From Cliona cf. orientalis (lineage: Eukaryota > Porifera > Demospongiae > Clionaida > Clionaidae), in contig OZ005689.1 in NCBI GenBank assembly GCA_963930775.1, positions 8,382,854 through 8,446,853 on the forward strand: a DNA stretch of 64,000 nucleotides. Direction: 5' to 3'. Below are positions 33,772 through 44,127 of this stretch, piece after piece. The notes beneath the pieces are model-generated. The model was not told the origin of the DNA and made no database searches. It saw nothing but the letters and a program-made list of their open reading frames with translations. Each line of letters begins with the position of its first letter. Position 1 is the stretch's first letter. The position numbers and the translations under genes were made by a program.

Positions 33772-36060
33772 TATTCTCCTGGACCACTACCACGAAGAGT
33801 ATGTACTATAAAAGACACTCCACTCAAGACAATTGTATACAACAATTCTTAGCAACCACAAATAAGTCCGTGCACATGCATAATAATATGCATAGTAATA
33901 TTGATCAGATAGGTTGTTATTAATGAAAGTGAAATCTTGTACGTATGGTTTGATAACATTATGACAATAATTAGTTAATAATGATAAGCTAGGATCCTGG
34001 AATAATTAGTTATTGTTTATGCTCTCCATTACTAATTAAGGCCAATAGTTATCAAAATATTTAATATGCTGGCATACCCAGACTGCAAATACAAAGCAAA
34101 TAAATTAATACTGTTGTATCCCAGGCATGCACTCTCTCCCATTAATAATATTTTCTGAAGATCATCTGATCCTCCCAGTTTTGCAACGGTTCCAGTATAT
34201 ATTAAAGTTTGCTCAGGGACAAGACTATCACAGCATGACTTTTACTGCTACCACAATGAGTATTCAATACCATACCCGGTAGTTGAATTTGGTTGTAGAT
34301 ATTGAGTAACCATGAATTGATAAGTCATCTAACAATGACAATTTGTTGATAAAACATTGTCCTACTCAATTTGATCCGTACTGGCATGGAAATCGCATTA
34401 TGTTTACGTTCTCCACCACAAAACATTCAGTACCAATGAAAGTGTATGCAGAGCCACATGATAATCATTATTATTGTTTGTGCTGAAAAAGGAAAATATT
34501 GCTAGAACCTAGCAACAACTGTGACTGTAGATGAAAATGTAGTGAGATGGTTGTTTGTCTAAATATTAGGTGCACGTGCACTCATGCATGCAGCTCCTGC
34601 ACCTCCCCAGCTGCAGTGCCAATGGGACTGATAATACCATGACCACAGGTACAGTCACTCAATGTATACCTGGTGAGGTTTCAGGGGCTGATCCAGGAGG
34701 GGGGTGGATAGGGTGGCTAACCACCCCCCCCCCCTTCACCAGTTCTTATTTGCAACGTAGTATAGGGGGCATCCACCATTATCAGTCAGCCACCTCCCTT
34801 GCACCAGTATAGTTAACTATGTGTAGCCACCCTATCAGCCACCTTTCGTGCAAAATTTCTGGATCAGCACCTGAGTTTCCTGGGAAACCTATTCCATAAT
34901 CCCTTAGTTCTAGGTGGCATAGCCATTACATGAATCAGATGTTAAACTCCCTTTGTATCTACCTCAATCTCGAGTGGTAATTTCTGATCATCCAGGCCAA
35001 CTCATCACATGTGAGAGACTACACGTTGGTAGTCGTAGTGGCTTAGTCCCTACTACTCCACTTTTATAGGGGAATGTCATGGTATTCACGACATGTTATC
35101 GACCATACATCAATCAGACCAGACTCTCGTATTACGTCCGTATAGCTGATATTAAATCACCAGTATTAAAACGATCCCATAATAATTACGCAGAGTAAAA
35201 ATACCTCACAAAAGGAAGGGACATAGATATAGAGCAATCACTTAAACATCCATTCAGCACCTTGCACGTTCCTTTAAGCGATAATTATGTCATGCTATAA
35301 AAGCTGATTGCCTGATACTCTGTTCTGAGTACCTTGTAGTAATAACATTGCGCAATAACCACCAGATAAGTCACACACAATTACGTAGTTAATCAATCAC
35401 TGGCTATTTCTACCATACTTGGTTGCACAAGTTTCATGCCTCTTTGCTCTTTGAGTAATGTTATCATGCAGAGATATAAGGCATTAAGTTGTTTACAGTG
35501 TGGAATGTAGAGTAGCCAGAGGGCGAGTCCCCATGCTCTCTGAAGATTATGAGGCAAGGTGCATTAGTGAGAGTACTTAAAATTTTGAACGTTTTAGATT
35601 CCATTTCACTGGCTATAGTAGAGTGTGAATACGATTAGCACATCTGTATGTACACTCCTATAGCTACCATACAAGGTAGACCTGCTTAGAGAGGTGCCAT
35701 TACGAAGTGCTTTGTTATCCCGATACTAAAATTCTTTTCAGAGCCTAATGTATGTGTACAAAGCAATTGATTAGTGAACTGGTAGAGTTGTATCTTGTAC
35801 ACAACTTGAAGCTTATAATTATTATTTATTAACTTGCAAGTAGCTATGAATATGCCATTACCAAAGATAATTGACTAGTGAATTGATAGAGTTGGATCTT
35901 GTATACTATTTGAAGCTTATATTATTTATTAACTTGCAAGTGCATCTCAATATCAATGTAGCTATGAACATGCCGTTACCAAGGTAATTGACTAGTGAAT
36001 TTATAGAGTTCCATGGATCTTGTATACAACTTGAAGCTTACTAATATAGTAACTTTAAAA
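33772..36060. repeat. Duplicate of the 25.2-26.8 kb spacer
   Basis: Collinear with 25169-26830 apart from a MITE insertion at 34682-34873 and small indels. Non-coding. The shared order (Ig signal exon, spacer, tandem array, GPCR tail) shows that a block of at least 2-3 kb was duplicated. Confidence 0.8.
34682..34873. mobile_element. Small MITE with CAGGKGCTGATCCAG ends
   Basis: A 192-bp insertion relative to 25668. Ends CAGGGGCTGATCCAGG and the complement of TCTGGATCAGCACCTG are near-perfect inverted repeats. Flanks GAGGTTTC and GAGTTTCC suggest a short imperfect target duplication. Contains a C run and a repeated CCACC motif. Confidence 0.75.
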
Positions 36061-36086
36061 ATGATGTTGAGAACCCCAATTCCATA

Positions 36087-36361
36087 GTATCACCGTGAGT
36101 AAGATGAGTCATATACCACAGTAGCCACAACTTTAAAGTAAGACTGTACTAACCAAAATAATAACTGAATCTGTCTTGAGTGAATATTTTTGGCACACAA
36201 TTGTGAAATAATATACGCTAAGCATGGTATCACCGTGAGTAAGATGAGTCATATACCACAGTAGCCACAACTTTAAAGTAAGACTGTACTAACCAAAATA
36301 ATAACTGAATCTGTCTTGAGTGAATATTTTTGGCACACAATTGTGAAATAATATACGCTAA
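36087..36361. repeat. Two direct 139-bp copies of the single palindrome arm
   Basis: GTATCACCGTGAGTAAGATG begins near 36087 and again near 36226, each copy ending AAATAATATACGCTAAG. This is the paralogue of one arm of the 26831-27234 palindrome, here duplicated head to tail instead of head to head. Confidence 0.85.
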
Positions 36362-36383
36362 GGGGGAGTTCGGGTGCCTAAGG

Positions 36384-36455
36384 GTGGTCGTAGCTCAGTG
36401 GTAGAGCGCTGGTGGCTCAAGCCAGTGGCCCTGGGTTCGATTCCCGGTGGCTGCC
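36384..36455 (+). tRNA. tRNA-like Pol III unit, copy 1 (apparent anticodon CTC)
   Basis: Folds as a cloverleaf: acceptor GTGGTCG/TGGCTGC (four wobble pairs), D arm GCTC/GAGC, anticodon stem CTGGT/GCCAG with loop GGCTCAA, T arm CTGGG/CCCGG with loop TTCGATT. Box A TAGCTCAGTGG and box B GGTTCGATTCC are intact, and TTTTTT follows at 36460. The loop has G instead of T at position 33 and the acceptor is weak, so this may be a tRNA-derived transcript rather than a working tRNA-Glu. Confidence 0.55.
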
Positions 36456-36671
36456 CGGATTTTTTCTCTTCCAGCTAGCTTTAGGATGTAGATGGGGTGA
36501 TGAGAGTGTGTGTGCCCATCCTTGTTAAGCTAAGAACTTTCATGTAATTACTATTGTTGGGGCTCTGTGCTTTGGTGATTTAATTATCCCGGCAGACTCC
36601 GTGAACGTAGTTTGGGTATAGGGTTGACTTTCGCCCTTAAAGCTGGAAGGGGGGAGTTCGGGTGCCTAAGG

Positions 36672-36743
36672 GTGGTCGTAGCTCAGTGGTAGAGCGCTGG
36701 TGGCTCAAGCCAGTGGCCCTGGGTTCGATTCCCGGTGGCTGCC
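36672..36743 (+). tRNA. tRNA-like Pol III unit, copy 2
   Basis: Identical to copy 1, 288 bp downstream, with intact A and B boxes and the T6 terminator. Confidence 0.55.
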
Positions 36744-36959
36744 CGGATTTTTTCTCTTCCAGCTAGCTTTAGGATGTAGATGGGGTGATGAGAGTGTGTG
36801 TGCCCATCCTTGTTAAGCTAAGAACTTTCATGTAATTACTATTGTTGGGGCTCTGTGCTTTGGTGATTTAATTATCCCGGCAGACTCCGTGAACGTAGTT
36901 TGGGTATAGGGTTGACTTTCGCCCTTAAAGCTGGAAGGGGGGAGTTCGGGTGCCTAAGG

Positions 36960-37031
36960 GTGGTCGTAGCTCAGTGGTAGAGCGCTGGTGGCTCAAGCCA
37001 GTGGCCCTGGGTTCGATTCCCGGTGGCTGCC
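36960..37031 (+). tRNA. tRNA-like Pol III unit, copy 3
   Basis: Identical to copy 1, with intact A and B boxes and the T6 terminator. Confidence 0.55.
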
Positions 37032-37247
37032 CGGATTTTTTCTCTTCCAGCTAGCTTTAGGATGTAGATGGGGTGATGAGAGTGTGTGTGCCCATCCTTG
37101 TTAAGCTAAGAACTTTCATGTAATTACTATTGTTGGGGCTCTGTGCTTTGGTGATTTAATTATCCCGGCAGACTCCGTGAACGTAGTTTGGGTATAGGGT
37201 TGACTTTCGCCCTTAAAGCTGGAAGGGGGGAGTTCGGGTGCCTAAGG

Positions 37248-37319
37248 GTGGTCGTAGCTCAGTGGTAGAGCGCTGGTGGCTCAAGCCAGTGGCCCTGGGT
37301 TCGATTCCCGGTGGCTGCC
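37248..37319 (+). tRNA. tRNA-like Pol III unit, copy 4
   Basis: Identical to copy 1. Its repeat unit is truncated about 90 bp downstream, after the terminator. Confidence 0.55.
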
Positions 37320-37519
37320 CGGATTTTTTCTCTTCCAGCTAGCTTTAGGATGTAGATGGGGTGATGAGAGTGTGTGTGCCCATCCTTGTTAAGCTAAGAA
37401 CTTTCATGTAGTAGGATGAAAACCAAATTAATAGCTACACACGTACAGTATACATACACTCACTATGATCATAATTATTATAGTCATGTCTAAACTTATG
37501 GTAGAGGACATACTGTTAA

Positions 37520-37628
37520 TCATGCATGGGTAGAAACAGTTTTCCCTGAAAGTGCATCCTGAGAAGGAGTGTAGTGACTGTACTTCTCTCTGAACAGTGG
37601 AATTATCGGAGGAAGAAACAGAACAAAG
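37520..37628 (-). pseudogene. Duplicated 3' end of the class C GPCR
   Basis: Encodes the last 36 codons of the receptor at 27359-29668 (VLFLPPIIPLFREKY to the TGA) with the same downstream flank. Homology ends abruptly at GAACAAAG (37628). It marks the right limit of the duplicated block. Confidence 0.9.
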
Positions 37629-37758
37629 ACTGTACTTTTTAATGTCAAAATATAATCAAGTACCTCCAGACAGATATTATAATATTATTCAATAATTATT
37701 ATAGATGTCATTAATTTAGAAAAATATACATTGAGACAAATTATTATACCGTATAACC

Positions 37759-38128
37759 GGAACATTTGGCGGTTTGGCGGTTCTATAATATAGACCGCCA
37801 AACCGCCAAATGTTCCAGCTATAAATTACTTCGGTTTAGCTGCCGCCTTGCAGCCACGCAACCTGCGTACAAAAATATTCCTCGATAGGGGTGTATCTTT
37901 ATTAAATGGAATAGGCCATTATATTATGTAATAATTATTAAATTTATCGCGCACACAACATCTTTTAAATTACTTCGGTTTAGCTGCCGCCTTGCAGCCA
38001 CGCAACCCAGAAAATTTTGGAGTTTTAGACCTGAGAGCTTTTCTAGTGCATTTTCGAGGACATTCTGGACTCTTAGCTTGTCGCATGTGAACACAGATCA
38101 GTAGTGACTACTGATCTGTGTTCACATG
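37759..38128. repeat. Cluster of near-perfect hairpins and a direct repeat
   Basis: Arms GGAACATTTGGCGGTTTGGC (37759) and its complement (to 37816) form a long stem with a short AT loop. A 40-bp direct repeat containing TTACTTCGGTTTAGCTGCCG occurs at about 37823 and 37969. CATGTGAACACAGATCAGTA (38084) pairs exactly with 38107-38128 around one base, giving 22-bp arms. These look like foldback elements at the duplication boundary. Confidence 0.8.
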
Positions 38129-38337
38129 TGATAATTATTGATATCTACACACCGTGGGGCTAAGATACACCACTATCATGAATAACTCAACCCTGATTGT
38201 GGCAACAGATGAAAAAGAAAAGTGCAAACCTCAGAGGGTGAGCCCCACCCCTGGCTTTTACAGCAGTCTAAAAATCAGGGGGGGGGGGGGGGTTCTTACG
38301 CCAGTGCACTATAATTGTGACGCTTATGGACCGCAGC

Positions 38338-38655
38338 CATTTAACCACTCATTATGCTGAGATGCCGCAAGGGGCCGTACCGCAGGCATGCGCTTAACAT
38401 ATCTACCATGCATAGAGTGGGCTGCAACCCTCATACCGCTGCTCTCCTTGGAGGATGAGCCCGACCGTGCCGGGGCAGGACAAGCAATCTGTCATGCGGG
38501 GCCTCAGTACATGCACAGGATCAAGCCGAGGCCTAGAAAGCCAGGAGGATACAAAGCAGTTAATGCTTATTAGCCGACTGACATGTAGCATGCATGCCAG
38601 GATTGTACTTATGCTTGGGGGGTAAAGAGGGAGGCAAGTCCTGCCGACACGGCCC
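38338..38655. repeat. DIRS-like 3' repeat, copy B2
   Basis: 318 bp from CATTTAACCACTCATTATGC to GACACGGCCC, matching 38948-39265 at an offset of exactly 610 bp with no difference seen. Short open frames inside it are identical in both copies for that reason only. A 60-bp tandem pair with CATGTCGTATACAGG occupies 38771-38889 between the two copies. Confidence 0.9.
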
Positions 38656-38947
38656 GGCTCAATCACGTCAAATGACGGAAGTGTGAAACCAAAAGAGGGA
38701 GGGTATTCAGGGTGGGCAAATGCACTATCGGGAGCCACCAGCTGCTCAGATAGCTGACACGAAGCACGAGGTAGCTAGCAGGGGCAATGAATTGCGCATG
38801 ACCAGCACGTGCGTGCATGTCGTATACAGGCAGCTAGCATGGGCAGTGAACTGAGCGTGACCAGCACGTGCAAGCATGTCGTATACAGGCGGGAGGAGGA
38901 GCCAAGCGCTCCATTCGCGGTTAACTTAGTTTAACTTCCTTAAACCA

Positions 38948-39265
38948 CATTTAACCACTCATTATGCTGAGATGCCGCAAGGGGCCGTACCGCAGGCATG
39001 CGCTTAACATATCTACCATGCATAGAGTGGGCTGCAACCCTCATACCGCTGCTCTCCTTGGAGGATGAGCCCGACCGTGCCGGGGCAGGACAAGCAATCT
39101 GTCATGCGGGGCCTCAGTACATGCACAGGATCAAGCCGAGGCCTAGAAAGCCAGGAGGATACAAAGCAGTTAATGCTTATTAGCCGACTGACATGTAGCA
39201 TGCATGCCAGGATTGTACTTATGCTTGGGGGGTAAAGAGGGAGGCAAGTCCTGCCGACACGGCCC
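38948..39265. repeat. DIRS-like 3' repeat, copy B1
   Basis: Partner of 38338-38655, about 100 bp downstream of the recombinase stop on the minus strand. The identity suggests recent insertion or conversion. Confidence 0.9.
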
Positions 39266-39365
39266 AGTGGACGAAGTCCCACCCCCCAAGGATACAGTAT
39301 AATGAATTATAACCTACAATTGATAGAATCAGACACTGATATCAAATTCTTGTACATGTGTACTA

Positions 39366-40094
39366 CTAAGTGCACAAACGCCTAGACAGTGCAGCCAAGT
39401 TTTCTGGGGCCATTCTCACATAGGCAAGGTAAGCAGAGGACTTCCAACGTCCGAGAGTTTGTATTACAGAATCCTCTATACCGTGTGCTGCAGCAGTAGA
39501 AGCCGCGCCAATCCGGAAGCTGTGGCCAGAATACTGAGAGCTATCGATACCTGACCTGGCCAGGGTGTCTCTGAATGAGCTGGTAAACTTATTCTTTGTC
39601 AGGGGAGAATGATCGCGGTAATGAAATAGGGGGCCTGGATGATTTCCCCTTAATAGCAAAAAATGTAAGAGAGCTGTTACTGGGCAAAGAGTGGTACCTG
39701 TGGAACCCAGGTATATATTCACCCCCTGTCGGAATGGGTCGGTTTTTGATTGTTTAATGGTCAGTTGAATAATAGAAGGCTTGGAAGGGTCATCGACTGC
39801 AATATCCGCAAAGCTCAGGTGCACTGTAGGATCATATGCTGCTGATTGTTCAAGATTATAATATCTTATTCCTGAGAGGTATGATTTAATTGTTTGATGC
39901 TTCAGCTGTTGTTGTCCTAAGAAACTAACGTACTTACACCGGGTTTCTTCATTAGAAGGGTATGCTATTAGTCCTGCACGGGAGCAGAAGTCGATGTATC
40001 TGCGGTGTGCTGAGGAATAGGAGTGTTGAGTATTTTTTGAGAGGGCGGCATGAAAATAGTGCTGAACATCTCTCTCCAAGCTTGAGAGGTCCAA
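39366..40094 (-). CDS. Tyrosine recombinase ORF with internal deletion
   Basis: 242 codons. The N-terminal core-binding part (KNTQHSYSSAHRRYIDFC, KSYLSGIRYY) passes directly into YDPTVHLSFADIAVDD and the catalytic C-terminal part IKQSKTDPF, GHSFRIGAASTAAAHG, TLGRWKSSAYLAYVR, which carries the HxxR, GRW and tyrosine motifs. Compared with DIRS/Ngaro recombinases the stretch carrying the first catalytic arginine region (FFGFLRSGE) is missing between YYNL and EQSAAYDP. That stretch occurs displaced at 44128-44254. It overlaps the end of the RT ORF in another frame, as usual for the group. The deletion should abolish recombination. Confidence 0.85.
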   Translation of the reverse strand: MDLSSLERDVQHYFHAALSKNTQHSYSSAHRRYIDFCSRAGLIAYPSNEETRCKYVSFLGQQQLKHQTIKSYLSGIRYYNLEQSAAYDPTVHLSFADIAVDDPSKPSIIQLTIKQSKTDPFRQGVNIYLGSTGTTLCPVTALLHFLLLRGNHPGPLFHYRDHSPLTKNKFTSSFRDTLARSGIDSSQYSGHSFRIGAASTAAAHGIEDSVIQTLGRWKSSAYLAYVRMAPENLAALSRRLCT

Positions 40095-41845
40095 TCTAGA
40101 TGTGGCTTGGTTAGAAGGTTGATTACTGCAGCTGGGATAGGGCAGGGATATCTGTTGGCCTGTGGGTTAAGGGAAAAGAAGTGTGAAAGCTTATTGCGTG
40201 ACAGTGCGTCAGCTATAGCGTTTTCTGTACCGGGTAGATGGCAGGCTGACAGAGCTATATTAAACCTTGCAGTAAGAAAGTGCAGGCAGCGGATAAGAGC
40301 CATTGCATATGAGTCAGAGCTAGTACTTGCATTAATGATATGCACTGCTGCAGCATTATCACAGCGGCACAGTACTGATTTGTTCTTCCATTGAGCACCC
40401 CAGGTAGCTACTGCTAGGACTATGGGTAATATTTCCTTATTAGTTATGTGTAGATTGCGTAATGCCTCTGGCCATATAAACTGGAACCAAAGCTTATCCC
40501 AGAATGCACCGCAGCCCCAGGACCCGGACGCATCAGAAGTTAGGACGACATCTGGGTGGTCTTTACGGTCATCCAGCATCATAGAGAGACCATTCCAATG
40601 CTCAATAAAGCAATGCCACCACACAATATCAGACTGTGCTTCCTTGTTGAGGCGAATGAAGACATTGCCCCGTCGGTGGTGGGAAGATTTGAGGTGGTTA
40701 ATCAGATAGCGGAGAAAGGTACGGCCTGGACGGACTACTATACTGGCATCCTGTAGGAGACCAATAAGGGACTCCAATTCCTTTCTTTTACAGAAAGGTT
40801 TGTGATTACGAAAGAATTTGTCGTACCATTTTTGAATTGTGGACTTTAGTCGTTCTAGCTTTTGTGCTGGTAAGCGTAGCTCGAGTGCGATTGTGTCAAG
40901 TTCGATACCCAGAAACACTAAAGTTGTAGAGGGTCCCTCACGTTTGGGGAGAGAGAGAGGCAAATTAAGGATGTGGCAGGTATTCTCCAGCAATGTGAGG
41001 TTACCCAAACATTCGTGCTCTGTGGCTGCAGCCGTGATGAAATCGTCCAAGAAATGGTCAAGATAAGTTACACCCCTTTGTACAGCGATCCAGCGGAGGG
41101 CAGCAGCAACCGCATTAAAAATTTTGGGGGCTGATCGCAGGCCGAAGGGAAGCACAGAGTCTATGTAAAGCTGCTGATTCCAGATCATGCCCAAGAGGGG
41201 GCGGTCGTGAGGATGGACTGGCACATTACGAAATGCGCTGTCAACATCTATTTTAGCCAAAAAGCAGCCGCGGCCTAATTTTAAGATTTGTCTGACCACA
41301 TCCTGGACTTTCATATAGCTGAGGGAGCAGAAAGATTTCGATATTCCATCATTAACGCTTGAGCCAGCCGGGTGGGAAAGGTCTAGAATCAGACGCCATT
41401 TGTCTGAGTGTTTTTTAGGTATAGCACCCAAGCTGCTGATTTGAGCATAAGGGTAGTCGTTTGGATTTAATGGACCTATTAAGCGACCCTTCTGGACTTC
41501 GTTAGCTAGACCTTCTGAAATAACTGAAGGGTGCTCATTAGCTGAGGGGTGATTTTTCTTGGCTGGTGTGCATGTATGTGTGGCATGAGAGAATCCAATC
41601 CGGAAACCATTAGCGATGCCATCAAGCAAGTAGGACGCATACTCCTGGTCTGGATGCATATTCAGCCAAATTTGCCATGCTTGAAGGTTGAGCGGTGTTA
41701 CTACCTTCCGCAAAATGCTTGGGAGGGAGGGAGGGGATGGGTTAGTGCAGGCAGCCAGTGCTAGCAGGTCAGCTGTGTCTTTAGATGGACCTGTATCCAG
41801 GCCGTTAGCGGTTGCAGCTGTGCCTAATGTGTGGGCAGGGAATTA
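39968..41845 (-). CDS. DIRS-like reverse transcriptase-RNase H ORF
   Basis: The frame is open from after a TAA near 41848 to 39968, about 625 codons; the first recognisable RT sequence is LNLQAWQIWLNMHPDQEYA. There is no ATG at the beginning, so the start is uncertain. RT motifs include FLAKIDVDSAFRNVPVHP, LPFGLRSAPKIFNAVAAAL and LDHFLDDFI, with LDD as the catalytic box. RNase H follows as VVLTSDASGSWGCGAFW, NKEILPIVLAVATWG and LCRCDNAAAV, the typical DIRS RT-RH order. The frame is intact. Confidence 0.9.
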
Positions 41846-41918
41846 AGATGGCCGGGGATAAGCTATAATGATGGTGTTGGTGCACACCTGATGAGGTGTG
41901 TATTGTGCTCAGGTGCAT

Positions 41919-42584
41919 TAAGGACTGGGAAGGGCAGCAATGGCTACAACTATAGGAGTATTCCAGATCCTGGTATCTCCACTTGTGAGCATCATTTATT
42001 GAAAGTGAAGGTATCAACAGAAAGTACTAGCCTTGCTCTGTCCAAAAACCGCAGTCACACCCACTAAATGACGTCACTCACACTTTGGTGGCTTCCCGAA
42101 CTGGTACACTACGGAGCCCTACTCTCGCAGAGACGGCCCACTTCTATACCCCTTGAGCCTGCCTTATCAACTTCTATACTTTCTCAATGACCTAAACTAA
42201 CTTCTGAACGGAGCGCTTCTTGATAGCTAGCCCTTGAAGGGAGTAGCAACTGAAAAGGTCGTTTTGATGGGGTCTAGAACCCACTATTAGGGCTTATAAC
42301 TAGTGATGGGAAGTATTTCAAAGCAAGCGCTCCGTTAAACTATCTCAGTACATCAGGAAGAACCTTTCTATGTCCGTGAGGTAAGCTTCAGGTATCGTCT
42401 TCCTCGCCGTCTCTTCAATCTACTTCTCTTGCCTTTGAAGCAGCCATTTCTGCTGACTAAGCAGTGCAATTGAACTTCGACCCACATAGGTGCAATACAA
42501 AGCACCAACGCGTGGTTAATGCGGTTACCGCGGAATGTCGATTTTGTGCTGACTGATGCCTAGACAGTCCTTAATGCACCTGAG
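41919..42584. mobile_element. TIR element with CTCAGGTGCATTAAGGACTG ends
   Basis: A perfect 20-bp inverted repeat bounds 666 bp between DIRS gag and RT. Flanks TG and TG suggest a 2-bp target duplication. Ends resemble those at 18182-18807 (CTCAGGT...AAGGACTG), and both interiors share a CGTCTTCNTCGCCGYCTC box, so they form one family. Non-coding. Confidence 0.8.
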
Positions 42585-42936
42585 TGGGTACGTATATATA
42601 TATATATAGATAGATAGGACACATTTAGAAACAAAAAAAAAATATATTTTCATAGTTCACCCAGATTGCATAATAGAGCCACGCAATGCGAGTAGGGAGC
42701 ATTGTCTTAAAAAACGCACATCATTGTAAATAACGCACCGGTGTTGCAAGCATTTCTACTTAGTGTACAATTAGTGAGTAATATTTTGTAAGATCATATA
42801 ATCATACTCGGAAATAAACATAAGCAAAGGTAAATCATGAATATATAGATGCAGCATAAGTATGTTATTGCAAATAACAATTACGTAGTAGCTGGATCAG
42901 TATTGATTAATATGTCTGTAACAGTGGGCAGCCTGG
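42585..42936. other. DIRS ORF1-ORF2 gap with TA/GATA simple repeat
   Basis: Contains a (TA)n(GATA)n tract at about 42592-42617 and AT-rich sequence. Nothing else recognised. Confidence 0.5.
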
Positions 42937-43860
42937 CTAAACTCTGCGAGCGGGCTTAATGGGGCAAGAGAGCACTGGGTGAGGGCCAGAGCAGTATGAG
43001 CAGATGTGCTGATACTTGCAGGAGATACCATATGGGCAAGGTCCCCCGTTTTTGTTGAAGAGGATACAATGTGTTGGAGCTGGTCGTTTAGCGGGTGGAT
43101 CCGCTGGGTTAGCTGCGACGCGGCGTTGAGGGAGGGCTCCTGCATGCTGTGGTGTGGGCATGATGCTGCTAGGAAATTGTGTACGACTTTGAGGGCAGTC
43201 GTAGGTGTGGTTTCCTCCTTCAACTTGGCAAATGGGGCACCAATTGATAGCTAGGGCCTGGCCTGTGAATGCAAGGGAGTACAGTTCGGGATTGGTGATG
43301 GACCAGTTCTTAATGTGGTTTACTGCTGCCCACTTTCTGTATTCCACATCATAAAAGAGCCATGATGGGTACCTGAATCGCTTACTATGCTTCACAATGA
43401 AAAGTTGATAGGAGATGAGGTCCCGAAGTGTTTCTGGGAAGCGTGAGCTAAGCACAAGCAAATATGTAGTGAACACCTCCACCCATGTTCCCAGGTCCGG
43501 AATTTGGCGTTTTTTACGCCTACGGGTGTCCCAGGATGACTCTGGGAGCACTACTATCTGGTCGCGGCCTGTGTCAGGTGTGCTGGCACTGAGCTGCTCA
43601 GGTAATAGGTCCGCTAAATCAATATACTCCCAGGCTAGGATAGAATCCAGCAGCTTTTTGGGAAGGGTAGGAACCTTGCTGGTAACATAAGAGGGTAGCT
43701 GGGTGGGCGGCAGTGGCATAACACAGGGGATAGTAGGGGTAGATGAGGTGGTGGTTGTGGTGGAGGAGGAGGAGGGTAATGTCTGGGGCAGACTGAATAT
43801 GCTGGGTGCGGAAGTGAGGGGCAGGCTTAGTGAGAAAGTGGGCAGGCGAAGATTGGCCAC
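42937..43860 (-). CDS. DIRS-like ORF1 (gag) with zinc fingers
   Basis: 307 codons from the start MANLRLPTF to 42937. The N terminus is low complexity (Ser/Thr/Pro). The middle has the conserved LPKKLLDSILAWEYIDLADL, WVEVFTTYLLVLSSRFPETL and WLFYDVEYRKWAA typical of DIRS ORF1. The C terminus has CPICQ...H...C, a CCCH-type finger (C-ILFNKNGGP-C-PYGIS-C-KYQ-H) and a CCHC knuckle (CSYCSGPHPVLSC), consistent with RNA binding. Reading frame intact. Confidence 0.85.
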   Translation of the reverse strand: MANLRLPTFSLSLPLTSAPSIFSLPQTLPSSSSTTTTTSSTPTIPCVMPLPPTQLPSYVTSKVPTLPKKLLDSILAWEYIDLADLLPEQLSASTPDTGRDQIVVLPESSWDTRRRKKRQIPDLGTWVEVFTTYLLVLSSRFPETLRDLISYQLFIVKHSKRFRYPSWLFYDVEYRKWAAVNHIKNWSITNPELYSLAFTGQALAINWCPICQVEGGNHTYDCPQSRTQFPSSIMPTPQHAGALPQRRVAANPADPPAKRPAPTHCILFNKNGGPCPYGISCKYQHICSYCSGPHPVLSCPIKPARRV

Positions 43861-43899
43861 GCTGTGAGACTGTATAGGGAGTCCTGCAGGAAGTTTATT

Positions 43900-44127
43900 T
43901 ATTTATGTATTTTTTGGGGGGGAGGGGGTATAAGGTGAATGAATGAACATTGTAAGCAATGCGGCACTTATGTGGGCTGGGTAGTGTACGCAAGCATTAG
44001 CCGGGTAGTATTTGCGTGTGTGTGTGTGTGTGTGGGGGGGGGGGGTGAGCAGAGGTGGGAGTGCTGGAGGTGGGACTGTTAAAGTAATAGCTAGGGTAAG
44101 GTAGGATATGGGCGAGTAGGCAGGAGG
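43900..44127. repeat. G-rich and (GT)n simple sequence
   Basis: A GTGTGTGT run followed by a long G run at about 44013-44046, in a purine-rich stretch. Prolines and histidines read from the other strand are artefacts. Confidence 0.8.

Larger units (their letters stand above)
36362..37411. repeat. 288-bp tandem array carrying tRNA-like units, 3.6 copies
   Basis: Unit starts (GGGAGTTCGGGTGCCTAAGG) recur every 288 bp and the copies appear identical by eye. Each unit holds one tRNA-like gene, a T6 terminator and about 200 bp of spacer. The fourth copy is cut at TTTCATGTA, where the GPCR-flank duplicate resumes (GATGAAAACCAAATTAATAG). The array is absent at the equivalent point near 27240. Confidence 0.95.

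Noticed and set aside
36384-37319. Calling four functional tRNA-Glu(CTC) genes
   Set aside because: The anticodon loop has G at position 33 and the acceptor stem has four wobble pairs, so I label the units tRNA-like only.
38388-39183. Two identical 61-codon plus-strand frames
   Set aside because: They lie inside the two copies of the DIRS-like repeat. The sameness follows from the repeat.
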